Origin: Endozoicomonas sp. ISHI1
Lineage (GTDB): Bacteria > Pseudomonadota > Gammaproteobacteria > Pseudomonadales > Endozoicomonadaceae
Direction: 5' to 3'
NCBI RefSeq assembly: GCF_024606225.1
Contig: NZ_JAGRPU010000005.1
Location: 1-64,000 of the forward strand
DNA length: 64,000 nucleotides
The notes beneath the pieces are model-generated. The model was not told the DNA's origin and did not search any database. It saw only the letters and a program-made list of their open reading frames with translations. The position numbers and the translations under genes are program-made. Below are positions 17,960-26,055 of the stretch, in pieces. Numbering within the stretch: position 1 is the stretch's first letter; each line of letters opens with the position of its first letter.

Positions 17960-19401
17960 AACTGACTCTGCCACGATTCAATCAAGCCAGGGTACTGGTG
18001 ATCGGCGATGTCATGCTGGATCGCTACTGGCATGGCGGCACCACCCGAATCTCTCCTGAAGCGCCAGTACCTGTCGTCCGCGTCAACCAGATAGAAGATC
18101 GACCCGGTGGTGCTGGCAACGTAGCCCTGAACATTGCCTCTCTGGGCGCTCCAGCCTGGCTGGTAGCCGCTACCGGAGACGATGAAGCAGCCGACTCCCT
18201 GCAGACCCGTCTGGAAGCGGCCGGAGTCTACTGCGATTTTGCCCGGCTGAAAAACATTCCTACCATCACTAAGCTCAGGGTCATCAGTCAACATCAGCAG
18301 CTGATTCGTCTGGATCAAGAGCAAGCTTTCTCCAGTCTGAGCAGTGATATTCTGGAAGAAAAAGTAGCGAACCTGTTAAAAAACATGGGAGCAGTCATTC
18401 TTTCCGATTACAACAAGGGCACTCTCCAGAACCACCAGCAGCTAATCAAAATGGCACGTACAAAAGGCATTCCGGTAGTTGTTGACCCCAAAGGTACCGA
18501 CTTTAAGCGTTATCGTGGTGCTACGCTCATTACCCCTAACCTGCATGAGTTTGAAACCGTTGTCGGCCACTGCAAAGACGAGCATGAGCTGATCACCAAA
18601 GGTCATCAGTTATTGGACGAGTTGGAGCTTGAGGCCATGTTGATCACCCGCAGTGAGCATGGCATGACCCTGATTCGCAGAGACGAACAGGAACTGCACC
18701 TGCCAGCCAGAGCCCGTGAAGTCTTTGATGTGACCGGTGCCGGAGATACCGTTATTTCCACCTTGGCTACCGCACTTGCAGCCGGGGCTGAACTACCCAA
18801 AGCAGCCGCTCTGGCTAATATTGCCGCAGGCCTTGTGGTCGCCAAGCTGGGTACAGCAACGGTCAGCATGCCCGAGTTACGCCGTGAGGTGAACAGAGAA
18901 CTGGGAGCAGAGCGCGGCGTTATAACCCCTGATCAGCTTAAGATTGCCCTCGAAGATGCCCGGGCCCATGGCGAAAAGATCGTCTTCACCAATGGTTGCT
19001 TCGACATTATTCATGCTGGCCACGTGGGCTATCTGGAGCAGGCCAGAAAGCAGGGTGACAGGCTGGTACTGGCGATCAACAGCGATGCTTCGGTAAAAAG
19101 GTTGAAAGGTGAAGGCCGCCCCATCAACTCAGAAGATCGCAGAATGGCCGTACTCGCAGGCCTTGAAGCAGTGGACTGGGTGGTATGCTTTGAAGAAGAT
19201 ACCCCTGAAAAGCTGCTCAAAATGGTGAAACCGGACGTTCTGGTCAAAGGCGGTGACTACAGCATCGATGAAGTGGTCGGTGCCCCAATCGTCTACGAAT
19301 ACGGTGGTGATGTGAAGGTTCTGGCGTTCCTGGATAACTGTTCAACGACGGCTATTGTTGAAAAAATCAGGAAGGACAAGACTTCTGAAGAAACCGCCTG
19401 A
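17956..19401 (+). CDS. hldE: Bifunctional heptose-7-phosphate kinase / heptose-1-phosphate adenylyltransferase
   Basis: Makes ADP-heptose for LPS inner core. 481 residues. The N-terminal ribokinase/PfkB domain (about 1-320) has RPGGAGNVALNIA and the catalytic DVTGAGDT motif near 258. The C-terminal nucleotidyltransferase domain (about 340-475) has FTNGCFDIIHAGHVGYL with the HxGH motif, and later VLVKGGDY. The two-domain fusion matches E. coli HldE. It follows msbA with only the 32-codon frame between, so one operon is likely. Translation appears coupled through the ATGA overlap. Confidence 0.96.
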   Translation: MKLTLPRFNQARVLVIGDVMLDRYWHGGTTRISPEAPVPVVRVNQIEDRPGGAGNVALNIASLGAPAWLVAATGDDEAADSLQTRLEAAGVYCDFARLKNIPTITKLRVISQHQQLIRLDQEQAFSSLSSDILEEKVANLLKNMGAVILSDYNKGTLQNHQQLIKMARTKGIPVVVDPKGTDFKRYRGATLITPNLHEFETVVGHCKDEHELITKGHQLLDELELEAMLITRSEHGMTLIRRDEQELHLPARAREVFDVTGAGDTVISTLATALAAGAELPKAAALANIAAGLVVAKLGTATVSMPELRREVNRELGAERGVITPDQLKIALEDARAHGEKIVFTNGCFDIIHAGHVGYLEQARKQGDRLVLAINSDASVKRLKGEGRPINSEDRRMAVLAGLEAVDWVVCFEEDTPEKLLKMVKPDVLVKGGDYSIDEVVGAPIVYEYGGDVKVLAFLDNCSTTAIVEKIRKDKTSEETA

Positions 19402-19440
19402 TGCTTTCACGCTCAACTTTCACCGTAATATAATGGCATT

Positions 19441-19467
19441 GCCGTCAACTTTTCGACAGTTGGCGGC
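19441..19467 (+). terminator. Possible terminator hairpin after hldE
   Basis: GCCGTCAACT-TTTCGAC-AGTTGGCGGC pairs over 10 bp with one G-T wobble, 40 nt after the hldE stop. There is no T-run, so it may be a stabilising 3' hairpin rather than a strong terminator. Confidence 0.4.
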
Positions 19468-19556
19468 CATCTTCCCTAAAATCCGAGGACAATCATTTAC
19501 CCGAACTTTGCCCTCTATAATAAGTTGAAAGCACTCAAAGATTCAGGGATAGAGTA

Positions 19557-20888
19557 ATGGGTATTATCAGCGGCGGTGAAAAGGTTTCTATCAGCCCGAC
19601 GTGGTCTGAACATGGTCAACAGAACGTTAATAAACCTGTTAATAAACCTGAGGGACGCCACAAGGGCGTCTCAGTCTCCTCCATGGAAAACACGGTTCCT
19701 CAAAACGGGAAAGGCAAAAAGCTTCCAAAAAAAAGCCTCTTCTCCCGCCGCATAAGCAACCCTGACAAAGCCGCGGCTAAAGAGAGAAAAGCCACAGAGA
19801 AAAAAGCCATCAAAGCGTTTAAATTAGCCCTGAATGATCTCAAAAAAGCGGTAAACAGCAAAGAAAGCAGTCATGACTCAGTATTGAGAGTCATTGCTAA
19901 ACACGTTAAAAACCAGAGCGAACTGGAAGACCTGCTGGCAAATCTTACCAGCAAATCCGGACAGGAACCCTTGAAACCACACGTTAAAGAGGCTTTCAAA
20001 AAAGTTGGCTTTACCATGATGGTTCGGAATGCACGAGATGACGCTCATCAGCCCTTAAATCAGGCACCAGACCTCGGTCAGTCTTTCAGAGAGGGGCTGG
20101 ATAAAAGCATGGAAAAGCTCAGGTCTCAGCGAGAACAACTTGCCGACAGCACTTATCCTGACTCTATCAAACAGCAGCTAAACACTCAGCCTGCGCTGGC
20201 CTCATGTTTGGTGGATGAACTCCCGAACACTAGGGGATATGCGCCTTCTGGCAGTCCACACCCTATCAATCAGGCTCAGATCATTCTTACCTGCCAATGC
20301 TTTGAGCAAGCTCATAAAATTAAGCAAGATCTGGAAAGGGCTTTAAAGTACCCGCAACAACTTCCAGCTGAGACAAAAGACAAAATCGAGAACTCATTAA
20401 ATGAGATTCAGGGGATTTTAAAAGCGACGCCAAAAGAACTCGAGAAATTGGAGAAAAATCACGTTATGAAGGGAGAGGGCTCTTTCCTTAATACAAAATA
20501 CCAACAGTCTATAGAGGAAAGAAGTCAGGGAAACACGATCCGACCTCAAACGGAAGCCAAAGCAGCTCCAGAGAAACGTAAAAAAAGAGTCGCACCCGCC
20601 ATTCCTTTCCAGGCTTCCCTAGCGGCCCTGAAAAAAGAAAAGCCAGAACGGACGAACGAAGCCGATTTATTACAGAACTACCTGAACGAACTGCTGGCTT
20701 TCAGTAATTCACCCGATTTAGTCAACCTGTTAGGTAAAGAGTTCTCCACTCACATCGACGCAGAATGGAGTTTTGACGAATATGCCTCTCTGTGTCAGTA
20801 CGCTGCTGAAGCCATTGCCGACACCCCATCGCTCACCCCTGTTAAAGCGATGGATGTGGCGTATGGAAAGCTGGGAACCCCTCGCTAA
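19557..20888 (+). CDS. Lysine-rich helical protein, effector candidate
   Basis: A 443-residue protein of unknown family with no signal peptide or membrane segment. It is very basic and largely helical, with coiled-coil-like runs at about residues 75-110 and 180-200 and in the 240-310 region. Near the start, NKPVNKP comes from a 12-bp repeat (GTTAATAAACCT twice). KRKKR near residue 343 resembles a nuclear localisation signal. The Ser/Pro-rich polar N-terminus is the sort of sequence seen in type III secreted proteins, but no secretion genes are in view. AGGGATAGAGTA precedes the ATG. It ends convergently with the aldo/keto reductase. Confidence 0.6.
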   Translation: MGIISGGEKVSISPTWSEHGQQNVNKPVNKPEGRHKGVSVSSMENTVPQNGKGKKLPKKSLFSRRISNPDKAAAKERKATEKKAIKAFKLALNDLKKAVNSKESSHDSVLRVIAKHVKNQSELEDLLANLTSKSGQEPLKPHVKEAFKKVGFTMMVRNARDDAHQPLNQAPDLGQSFREGLDKSMEKLRSQREQLADSTYPDSIKQQLNTQPALASCLVDELPNTRGYAPSGSPHPINQAQIILTCQCFEQAHKIKQDLERALKYPQQLPAETKDKIENSLNEIQGILKATPKELEKLEKNHVMKGEGSFLNTKYQQSIEERSQGNTIRPQTEAKAAPEKRKKRVAPAIPFQASLAALKKEKPERTNEADLLQNYLNELLAFSNSPDLVNLLGKEFSTHIDAEWSFDEYASLCQYAAEAIADTPSLTPVKAMDVAYGKLGTPR

Positions 20889-20916
20889 CTTAACTGAACC
20901 GGCGAAAACTCAGCTT

Positions 20917-21735
20917 TTAAGATGCCTGATTGTTGAGATGCCTGATGACTCTGGCGCACATCTCGGCATTACACTTTAAATGCCCGGAATTAATGGTGCC
21001 AATCACTGCCGCCGAAGTAGCAGGATGTGAAAAAACCAGCTCCATACTTTTTTTCACCGGATCTTCACCTTCCAGACAGGCATGACCACTGGCCAGCGCC
21101 TTCTTGATCAAAATGCCCTTACGGTTCTCCAGAGCGTAATCAAGAACCGGTTTCTCAGCCTGCTCCTTCAGGTTATAAGTCACCATGGCCATATCCGACC
21201 TTTCCAGAGCCATAATGCCGCCTTCAACGGTTTTGGTGGACATGCCTGACGCCAGAATCTTGCCTTCTTTTTTCAATGCTTCCAACACTTCCAGACAGCC
21301 ATACTGCTGAATAATATTGACGTCATCACCATTGGAGTGGACCAGTACCATTTCAATCCGATCGGTATTCAGCCGTTTCAGACTTCTCTCGATGCTGAAA
21401 CGAATGTGCTCCGGTGTGAAATCAAAATGAGACTCACCGTTCTCAAACTCCTCGCCGACCTTACTGCAAATAACCCAGTTGTCTCTCTGACCTTTTAGCA
21501 ATGCCCCCAATCGCTCTTCGCTGTTCCCGTACGCAGGCGCTGTGTCCAGCAGATTAACACCCAAAGATTGAGCCAGTTTCAGTAATTCTCTAGCCTCGCG
21601 ATCATCTGGAATCTTGAATCCGGATGGGTATTTCACCCCCTGATCTCTACCCAGCTTCACGGTTCCGAAACCGATGGGAGAAACCTGAATATCGGTACCG
21701 GCAATCGTTCTTGTCTCAAGCCTGTCATCAGTCAT
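20917..21735 (-). CDS. Aldo/keto reductase
   Basis: A 272-residue NAD(P)H-dependent oxidoreductase of the AKR superfamily. Visible marks are DTAPAYGNSEERLG (catalytic Asp and Tyr), ICSKVGEE (Lys), MVLVHSNG (His), and a C-terminal SHPATSAAVIGTINS-type cofactor-binding segment. The start at 21735 overlaps the end of the upstream FAD oxidoreductase by 8 nt. A longer frame from 21813 would run deep into that gene and is rejected. The tight overlap suggests the two enzymes act in one pathway. The substrate is unknown. Confidence 0.88.
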   Translation of the reverse strand: MTDDRLETRTIAGTDIQVSPIGFGTVKLGRDQGVKYPSGFKIPDDREARELLKLAQSLGVNLLDTAPAYGNSEERLGALLKGQRDNWVICSKVGEEFENGESHFDFTPEHIRFSIERSLKRLNTDRIEMVLVHSNGDDVNIIQQYGCLEVLEALKKEGKILASGMSTKTVEGGIMALERSDMAMVTYNLKEQAEKPVLDYALENRKGILIKKALASGHACLEGEDPVKKSMELVFSHPATSAAVIGTINSGHLKCNAEMCARVIRHLNNQAS

Positions 21736-22942
21736 GATCGGCAAAGGCCTCACTCCAGAAGGGTTGGCAGATTTCGGGATGCTGAACGCCTTCTGGCAAA
21801 GCAAAACCTTCATTGCCAGAGGGAGAGAGTTGCTGCCTGTTCAACACTTTAATGACCTCATCAGAAAGGTTAGGGGCCAACGCCAGCTTGGTCGGCCAGG
21901 AGACAATGCCGTTTTCCACATCATGAATGAAAGCGGCATCCGGTCTCAGTAGTTTGGTCTGCCTGGGTTCAGCCCGGTTTACAAACAAGGTCGCCCATTG
22001 AGCATCATCCAGATTAACCCATGGCAATAATGCTTCCAGCTCACTTCGGGCCACCCGGATCTGTTCTTCTGGTGTGCGCTTCATCCCGTCTTCTGCAATT
22101 TCACCACCCAGATACCAAACCCAGTGACCTTTTCCATCCGGATGGCTGGTTACCGTCATTCTTGGAACAGGTTTGGTACCCAGACAGTGTGCAAAGAGCG
22201 GCTCAGGATGACGATGCCGAACCATCACCATATGGAGCGGCCTTCTCTGCATTTCTGGCTGAGAAAGCCCCCAGAGCGTCATCAGATCCTCGGTGCCTTC
22301 ACCCGCTGCGGTAACAAACTTGCGCGCCTTGATGTGAAAGGTTTTGCCTCCAACTATATGTTCAATGAAAGCTATTTTTTTACCTTCAGTGACAATGCGG
22401 GTGTTTTCTGACCAGTCCACCTTGAGAATCCGCTCCTTAAGACCGTTTACCAGCGCCTTGATAACCGTACGGATATCCAGCACGATCTCATTGAGCTGGT
22501 AGACTTTGCCCCGAAACCCTTCATGGCGAAAAATATCCGGAAAATCTGCCATTTTCTTCAGCTGCTCCACCCGGCCCCGCAGTGCTTTGCTGGCAAAAAA
22601 CGTAGTAAGCCTGGAGCCTACATCGCCGGGAGACCAGAGATACTGGGACTGAGAGAGTATAGCCGCTCCCGACAGGTCGACCTCGCCTTCTCCCCTGAGC
22701 GCCCGGCGCCAGCGATCTGGCATGCCAGCAATACACTCGGCCGACTTGGTCAGGGTGCCGGTCAGAGTGTACTTGGTTCCGCCATGAACGATCCCCTGAG
22801 ACTTGATAGTCTGACCTCCACCGAGAGTGGCATTTTCCAGAAGAAGTACTTTATAGCCTTGCTGATTGAGGGTATTGAACAGCCAGAGACCGGCAATGCC
22901 TCCGCCAATTACGACAACATCTGTTTCTATGGTCTGAGTCAT
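21728..22942 (-). CDS. FAD-dependent oxidoreductase (DAO family)
   Basis: A 404-residue flavoprotein. The N-terminal dinucleotide fold DVVVIGGGIAGLWLFNTLNQ binds FAD, followed by GGGQTIKSQGIVHGGTKYTL, similar to glycerol-3-phosphate dehydrogenase/DAO enzymes. VTAAGEGTEDL near the middle is the second FAD contact. It is translationally overlapped with the aldo/keto reductase. The substrate, an amine or hydroxy acid, is not determinable. The ribosome site is weak. Confidence 0.85.
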   Translation of the reverse strand: MTQTIETDVVVIGGGIAGLWLFNTLNQQGYKVLLLENATLGGGQTIKSQGIVHGGTKYTLTGTLTKSAECIAGMPDRWRRALRGEGEVDLSGAAILSQSQYLWSPGDVGSRLTTFFASKALRGRVEQLKKMADFPDIFRHEGFRGKVYQLNEIVLDIRTVIKALVNGLKERILKVDWSENTRIVTEGKKIAFIEHIVGGKTFHIKARKFVTAAGEGTEDLMTLWGLSQPEMQRRPLHMVMVRHRHPEPLFAHCLGTKPVPRMTVTSHPDGKGHWVWYLGGEIAEDGMKRTPEEQIRVARSELEALLPWVNLDDAQWATLFVNRAEPRQTKLLRPDAAFIHDVENGIVSWPTKLALAPNLSDEVIKVLNRQQLSPSGNEGFALPEGVQHPEICQPFWSEAFADHD

Positions 22943-23160
22943 ATAGAGTGGATCAGAGAGTAAGACAGGAAAAATAGAGAGCCAGCAGTATACGCCTCAT
23001 CTCCTTCAGACACCAACATCGCCTGAAGCCTCTGAAAAAGTTCATGATTATGCAGACAGCTATATAGAAAAAGAGGCCCTGGCAACTGGCTAATGGATGA
23101 CGTTTTCTAACTCAACCCTATGTTAGAATCGAGTGCAAACTTTATGAATATGACAATAAT

Positions 23161-23862
23161 ATGAACCATCCCTGTGAGTGCTTCCCTCTGGGTGACTCGG
23201 CTCTGCTGCTATGTTTTGGTGACCGGATCAGTCCCAAAATAAACTTGATCGTCCATACAGCAGCAAAACAACTTCTCGAATTGGCCTATCCTGAAATCAT
23301 TGAGATGGTACCAGCTTACACAACTCTGACCATCTATTATGACCCGTGCCGGATTCAATCAGCGACACCTTATGAAGCTTTAAAAGAAAAAATGCTCAAC
23401 ACCCTGAAAATACTCAAGGTGGATGACACCAGTGCCGGGAATCATGTCGAAATACCGGTCTGCTATGAAAGTGACTTTGCTCCGGATCTGGAGCGGGTGG
23501 CTAAACATTGTCGTTTGAGTCCTGAGGAAGTGATTGATCGCCACACTTCAGCTACCTATGACGTTTACTTTCTTGGCTTTACTCCGGGTTTTCCTTATCT
23601 GGGTGGAATGGACAAAAAGCTAACGACTCCCAGACTTGATCATCCACGCCTGACGATACCGGCTGGCTCCGTTGGCATTGCCGGTGAGCAAACAGGTATC
23701 TACCCTCTTTCTACTCCCGGAGGCTGGCAGCTGATAGGCCATACCCCTATTCCTCTGGTGGACTTCAGTAACGACTCGCCCACGCTGCTCAAACCAGGCG
23801 ACAGAATAAAGTTCACCGCCATTTCCTTCAAGGAACATCAGGAAATGGAGGCGCAAAGGTGA
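23161..23862 (+). CDS. pxpB: 5-oxoprolinase subunit PxpB
   Basis: A KipI-type subunit of the ATP-dependent 5-oxoprolinase that opens 5-oxoproline to glutamate. 233 residues. Typical motifs are the N-terminal GDSALLLCFGD, IPVCYES, the GFTPGFPYLGGM signature near 140-151, and the IPAGSVGIAGEQTGIYP segment. First gene of the pxpB-pxpC-pxpA operon. Its TGA overlaps the GTG of pxpC. The ribosome site is poor. Confidence 0.94.
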   Translation: MNHPCECFPLGDSALLLCFGDRISPKINLIVHTAAKQLLELAYPEIIEMVPAYTTLTIYYDPCRIQSATPYEALKEKMLNTLKILKVDDTSAGNHVEIPVCYESDFAPDLERVAKHCRLSPEEVIDRHTSATYDVYFLGFTPGFPYLGGMDKKLTTPRLDHPRLTIPAGSVGIAGEQTGIYPLSTPGGWQLIGHTPIPLVDFSNDSPTLLKPGDRIKFTAISFKEHQEMEAQR

Positions 23863-24845
23863 GCCTGATCATCAAACAACCCGGAATGCTGACCACTCTT
23901 CAGGACCTGGGTAGATACGGCCTTCGAAATTTGGGCTTCTCAACCGCTGGAGCCATGGACACTCTCGCAGCCAGAGTCACTAACCTGATACTGGGTAACC
24001 CGGAGAATGCTCCGGTGCTGGAATTCACCCTGACCGGACCCACTCTGGAATTTCATAAACCCACGATAATCTGTCTCAGTGGAGGAAGCGCTGAAGCCAC
24101 TGTAGGTAATCATTTCGTCGCCCCCAACTGCGTAACCCCCATTAAAGCAGGGCAAACGCTGAAGATTTCTGGTCTCAAGACAGGCTGCCGAGGCTACCTG
24201 GGGGTTAAAAATGGCTTTCAGGCCCTTGAAGTTCTGGGAAGTTGCAGTACCCATCTGGCAGCTGGCATCGGTGGCCTTAGCGGCCGTGCACTCAAAGAGA
24301 ATGACCGGCTTGGCTTTAACAGCTGTTCAGCAAAGAAAGGTTTCCGGCCTGATATCGCTGTGGGCCGTGAGTTTACGCAGTATCTTGAGAATCAGGCAGA
24401 CAGTCAGCCTGTTCGTTTTATCCGGGGTCCACAAGCGTCTTGGTTCTCCAGACAAAGTCTGCATCACTTTTATAGCCAAAGTTACTCTGTCCACCCGGAT
24501 TCTGACCGGATGGGCTATCGTCTGTGTGGTCAAAAGATCGAAAGCAGCTATTCTGAAAATCTGATCACAGAGGGGACAACCACTGGCTCCATACAGGTCC
24601 CTCCAGATGGCCAACCCATTATTCTGATGAGTGATTGTCAGCCCACTGGCGGTTATCCCAAAATCGGGAATATTATCTCCGCAGACTTACCCAGAGTTGC
24701 ACAACTAAAGCCCTCGGACACAGTGACTTTTCAGGAAGTCTCTGTTAGAGAAGCTCAACGGGAACTGATAGAACAGAGAATCAACCTGAATCGTCTGGCC
24801 ATTGCTGCTGAACATTACTGGAATCACAATCAAGATGAATACTGA
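23859..24845 (+). CDS. pxpC: 5-oxoprolinase subunit PxpC
   Basis: A KipA-type biotin-dependent-carboxylase-like subunit that pairs with PxpB. 328 residues from a GTG start in a 4-nt GTGA overlap with pxpB. Family marks include the start LIIKQPGMLTTLQDLGR, STAGAMDTLAA, DRMGYRL and the GGYPKIGNII motif near 265-274. Its 3' end overlaps the pxpA start by 11 nt. Confidence 0.94.
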   Translation: MSLIIKQPGMLTTLQDLGRYGLRNLGFSTAGAMDTLAARVTNLILGNPENAPVLEFTLTGPTLEFHKPTIICLSGGSAEATVGNHFVAPNCVTPIKAGQTLKISGLKTGCRGYLGVKNGFQALEVLGSCSTHLAAGIGGLSGRALKENDRLGFNSCSAKKGFRPDIAVGREFTQYLENQADSQPVRFIRGPQASWFSRQSLHHFYSQSYSVHPDSDRMGYRLCGQKIESSYSENLITEGTTTGSIQVPPDGQPIILMSDCQPTGGYPKIGNIISADLPRVAQLKPSDTVTFQEVSVREAQRELIEQRINLNRLAIAAEHYWNHNQDEY

Positions 24846-25614
24846 TAACACTCCGACACTGGATCTGAACTGCGACATGGGTGAAAGCTTTGGCCATTAT
24901 TCGCTGGGAAACGATGCCGGAATCATGCCGTATATCAGTTCTGCTAACATTGCCTGCGGCTTTCATGGAGGTGATCCGAATATCATGGCCAACACAGTAA
25001 AGCTGGCTTTGGAACACAATGTCGCTGTCGGCGCTCACCCCGGATTACCGGATCTTCAGGGCTTTGGTCGCAGAAACATGGACATCAGCCCTGAGGACGC
25101 CTACGCCCTGACGCTTTACCAAACAGGCGCATTGAGTGCCTTTGTAACAGCACAAGGCGGTCGGCTTCACCATGTAAAACCTCACGGCGCTCTGTACAAT
25201 ATGGCCTCACGGGACTCTGGCCTTGCCAAAGCGATAGCCGAAGCAGTTTATCAATTTAATGCGGAACTGATTCTTTATGGCTTAGCCGGCAGCTGCCTTA
25301 TATCTCAGGCTGAAGCCATTGGCCTGATGACCGCCAGCGAAGTTTTTGCCGATCGCAGCTATCAGATTAATGGTCAGCTAACCCCCAGAGGTCAGGCCGG
25401 AGCAATGATTGAGGACGAGCAAAAGTCCCTCGACCAAATCAGAGAGATGGTGTTGCACAAACAAGTAACTTCAGTGGATGGTCAGACAGTGGCTATCAAG
25501 GCCGAAACTTTGTGCATTCATGGCGATGGTCCCCGGGCTCTCGACTTTGTCCGGGGCTGTGAACGATTTCTGCGGGCACAGGGCATCACAATTCAAACGA
25601 TTCAGGTGCAGTAG
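24835..25614 (+). CDS. pxpA: 5-oxoprolinase subunit PxpA (LamB/YcsF family)
   Basis: The LamB/YcsF subunit of 5-oxoprolinase. 259 residues from ATG 24835, giving the family-typical LDLNCDMGESFGHY start. Other conserved parts are SSANIACGFHGGDP, VGAHPGLPDLQGFGRR, VKPHGALYN and ICIHGDGP-like CIHGDGPRA near the end. An in-frame ATG/alternate start at 24802 is less likely. The order B-C-A with overlaps on both sides shows one operon for recycling 5-oxoproline. Confidence 0.95.
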   Translation: MNTDNTPTLDLNCDMGESFGHYSLGNDAGIMPYISSANIACGFHGGDPNIMANTVKLALEHNVAVGAHPGLPDLQGFGRRNMDISPEDAYALTLYQTGALSAFVTAQGGRLHHVKPHGALYNMASRDSGLAKAIAEAVYQFNAELILYGLAGSCLISQAEAIGLMTASEVFADRSYQINGQLTPRGQAGAMIEDEQKSLDQIREMVLHKQVTSVDGQTVAIKAETLCIHGDGPRALDFVRGCERFLRAQGITIQTIQVQ

Positions 25615-25745
25615 TGAATATTTCTTCCCAAGCCTCGTTGCCCTTTCAGGGTCTCTTTTCGCCACTTCCCGGAGTGGTAGCAAGGACGATTGCTTTGCTC
25701 GATGGCTTTCCAGCCAAAGTAGCGCCCTACCGGCCTGTCTGCTGA
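25614..25745 (+). CDS. Short ORF overlapping the pxpA stop, probably a gene remnant
   Basis: A GTG at 25614 shares one base with the pxpA TAG and opens a 43-codon frame (product VNISSQASLPFQGLF..., later VVARTIALLDGFPAKVAP). The position fits a fourth operon gene that has been cut short, and degenerate duplicated sequence starts about 100 bp later. I do not recognise the product. Confidence 0.25.
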   Translation: MNISSQASLPFQGLFSPLPGVVARTIALLDGFPAKVAPYRPVC

Positions 25746-25808
25746 CCATACTCAAGGAAGGTGAACAGAGAACCAGTGCTCACGGACTGCGACAAAAGGT
25801 TCTTAAGG

Positions 25809-25827
25809 CCCAGGCCGATTGCCTGGG
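25809..25827. other. Hairpin downstream of the pxp operon
   Basis: CCCAGGC-CGATT-GCCTGGG is a perfect 7-bp stem. It could end pxp operon transcripts, although only ATTATTT follows at a distance on the plus strand. Confidence 0.35.
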
Positions 25828-25840
25828 AACGCCCATTATT

Positions 25841-26055
25841 TAAATCATCTGCAGGGTTGGCACTAAGAACCAGGATGCCTGGACGCTGTGTTTATACTTA
25901 TCCATTAATAGGGTTAAGGTGTTGCAAGAAAACAGGCGGATCTTTTTGTCAATCCTCTCTTTAGTGCTGCTACTCAGGGTAATAGCCATGACTCCTGAGC
26001 CGCTCATATACAGGGCGAGGGCGTTGCAACAGCCTCTTTTAAACGAGGGGATGAA
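25841..26055 (-). pseudogene. Decayed repeat unit downstream of the surface-protein gene
   Basis: 25843-25868 nearly matches 27524-27549, the part of the intact gene that encodes ANPADDL, so a scrap of a second gene copy lies here. 25876-25980 then matches 27860-27961, including CCATTAATA and GTTGCAAGAAAA, which is the intergenic sequence between units. The block is the junction between the intact gene and a lost downstream copy. Confidence 0.6.

Noticed and set aside
23120-23164. 14-codon frame ending in ATGA before pxpB
   Set aside because: Resembles the coupled mini-ORFs elsewhere, but has no ribosome site, so it is probably chance.
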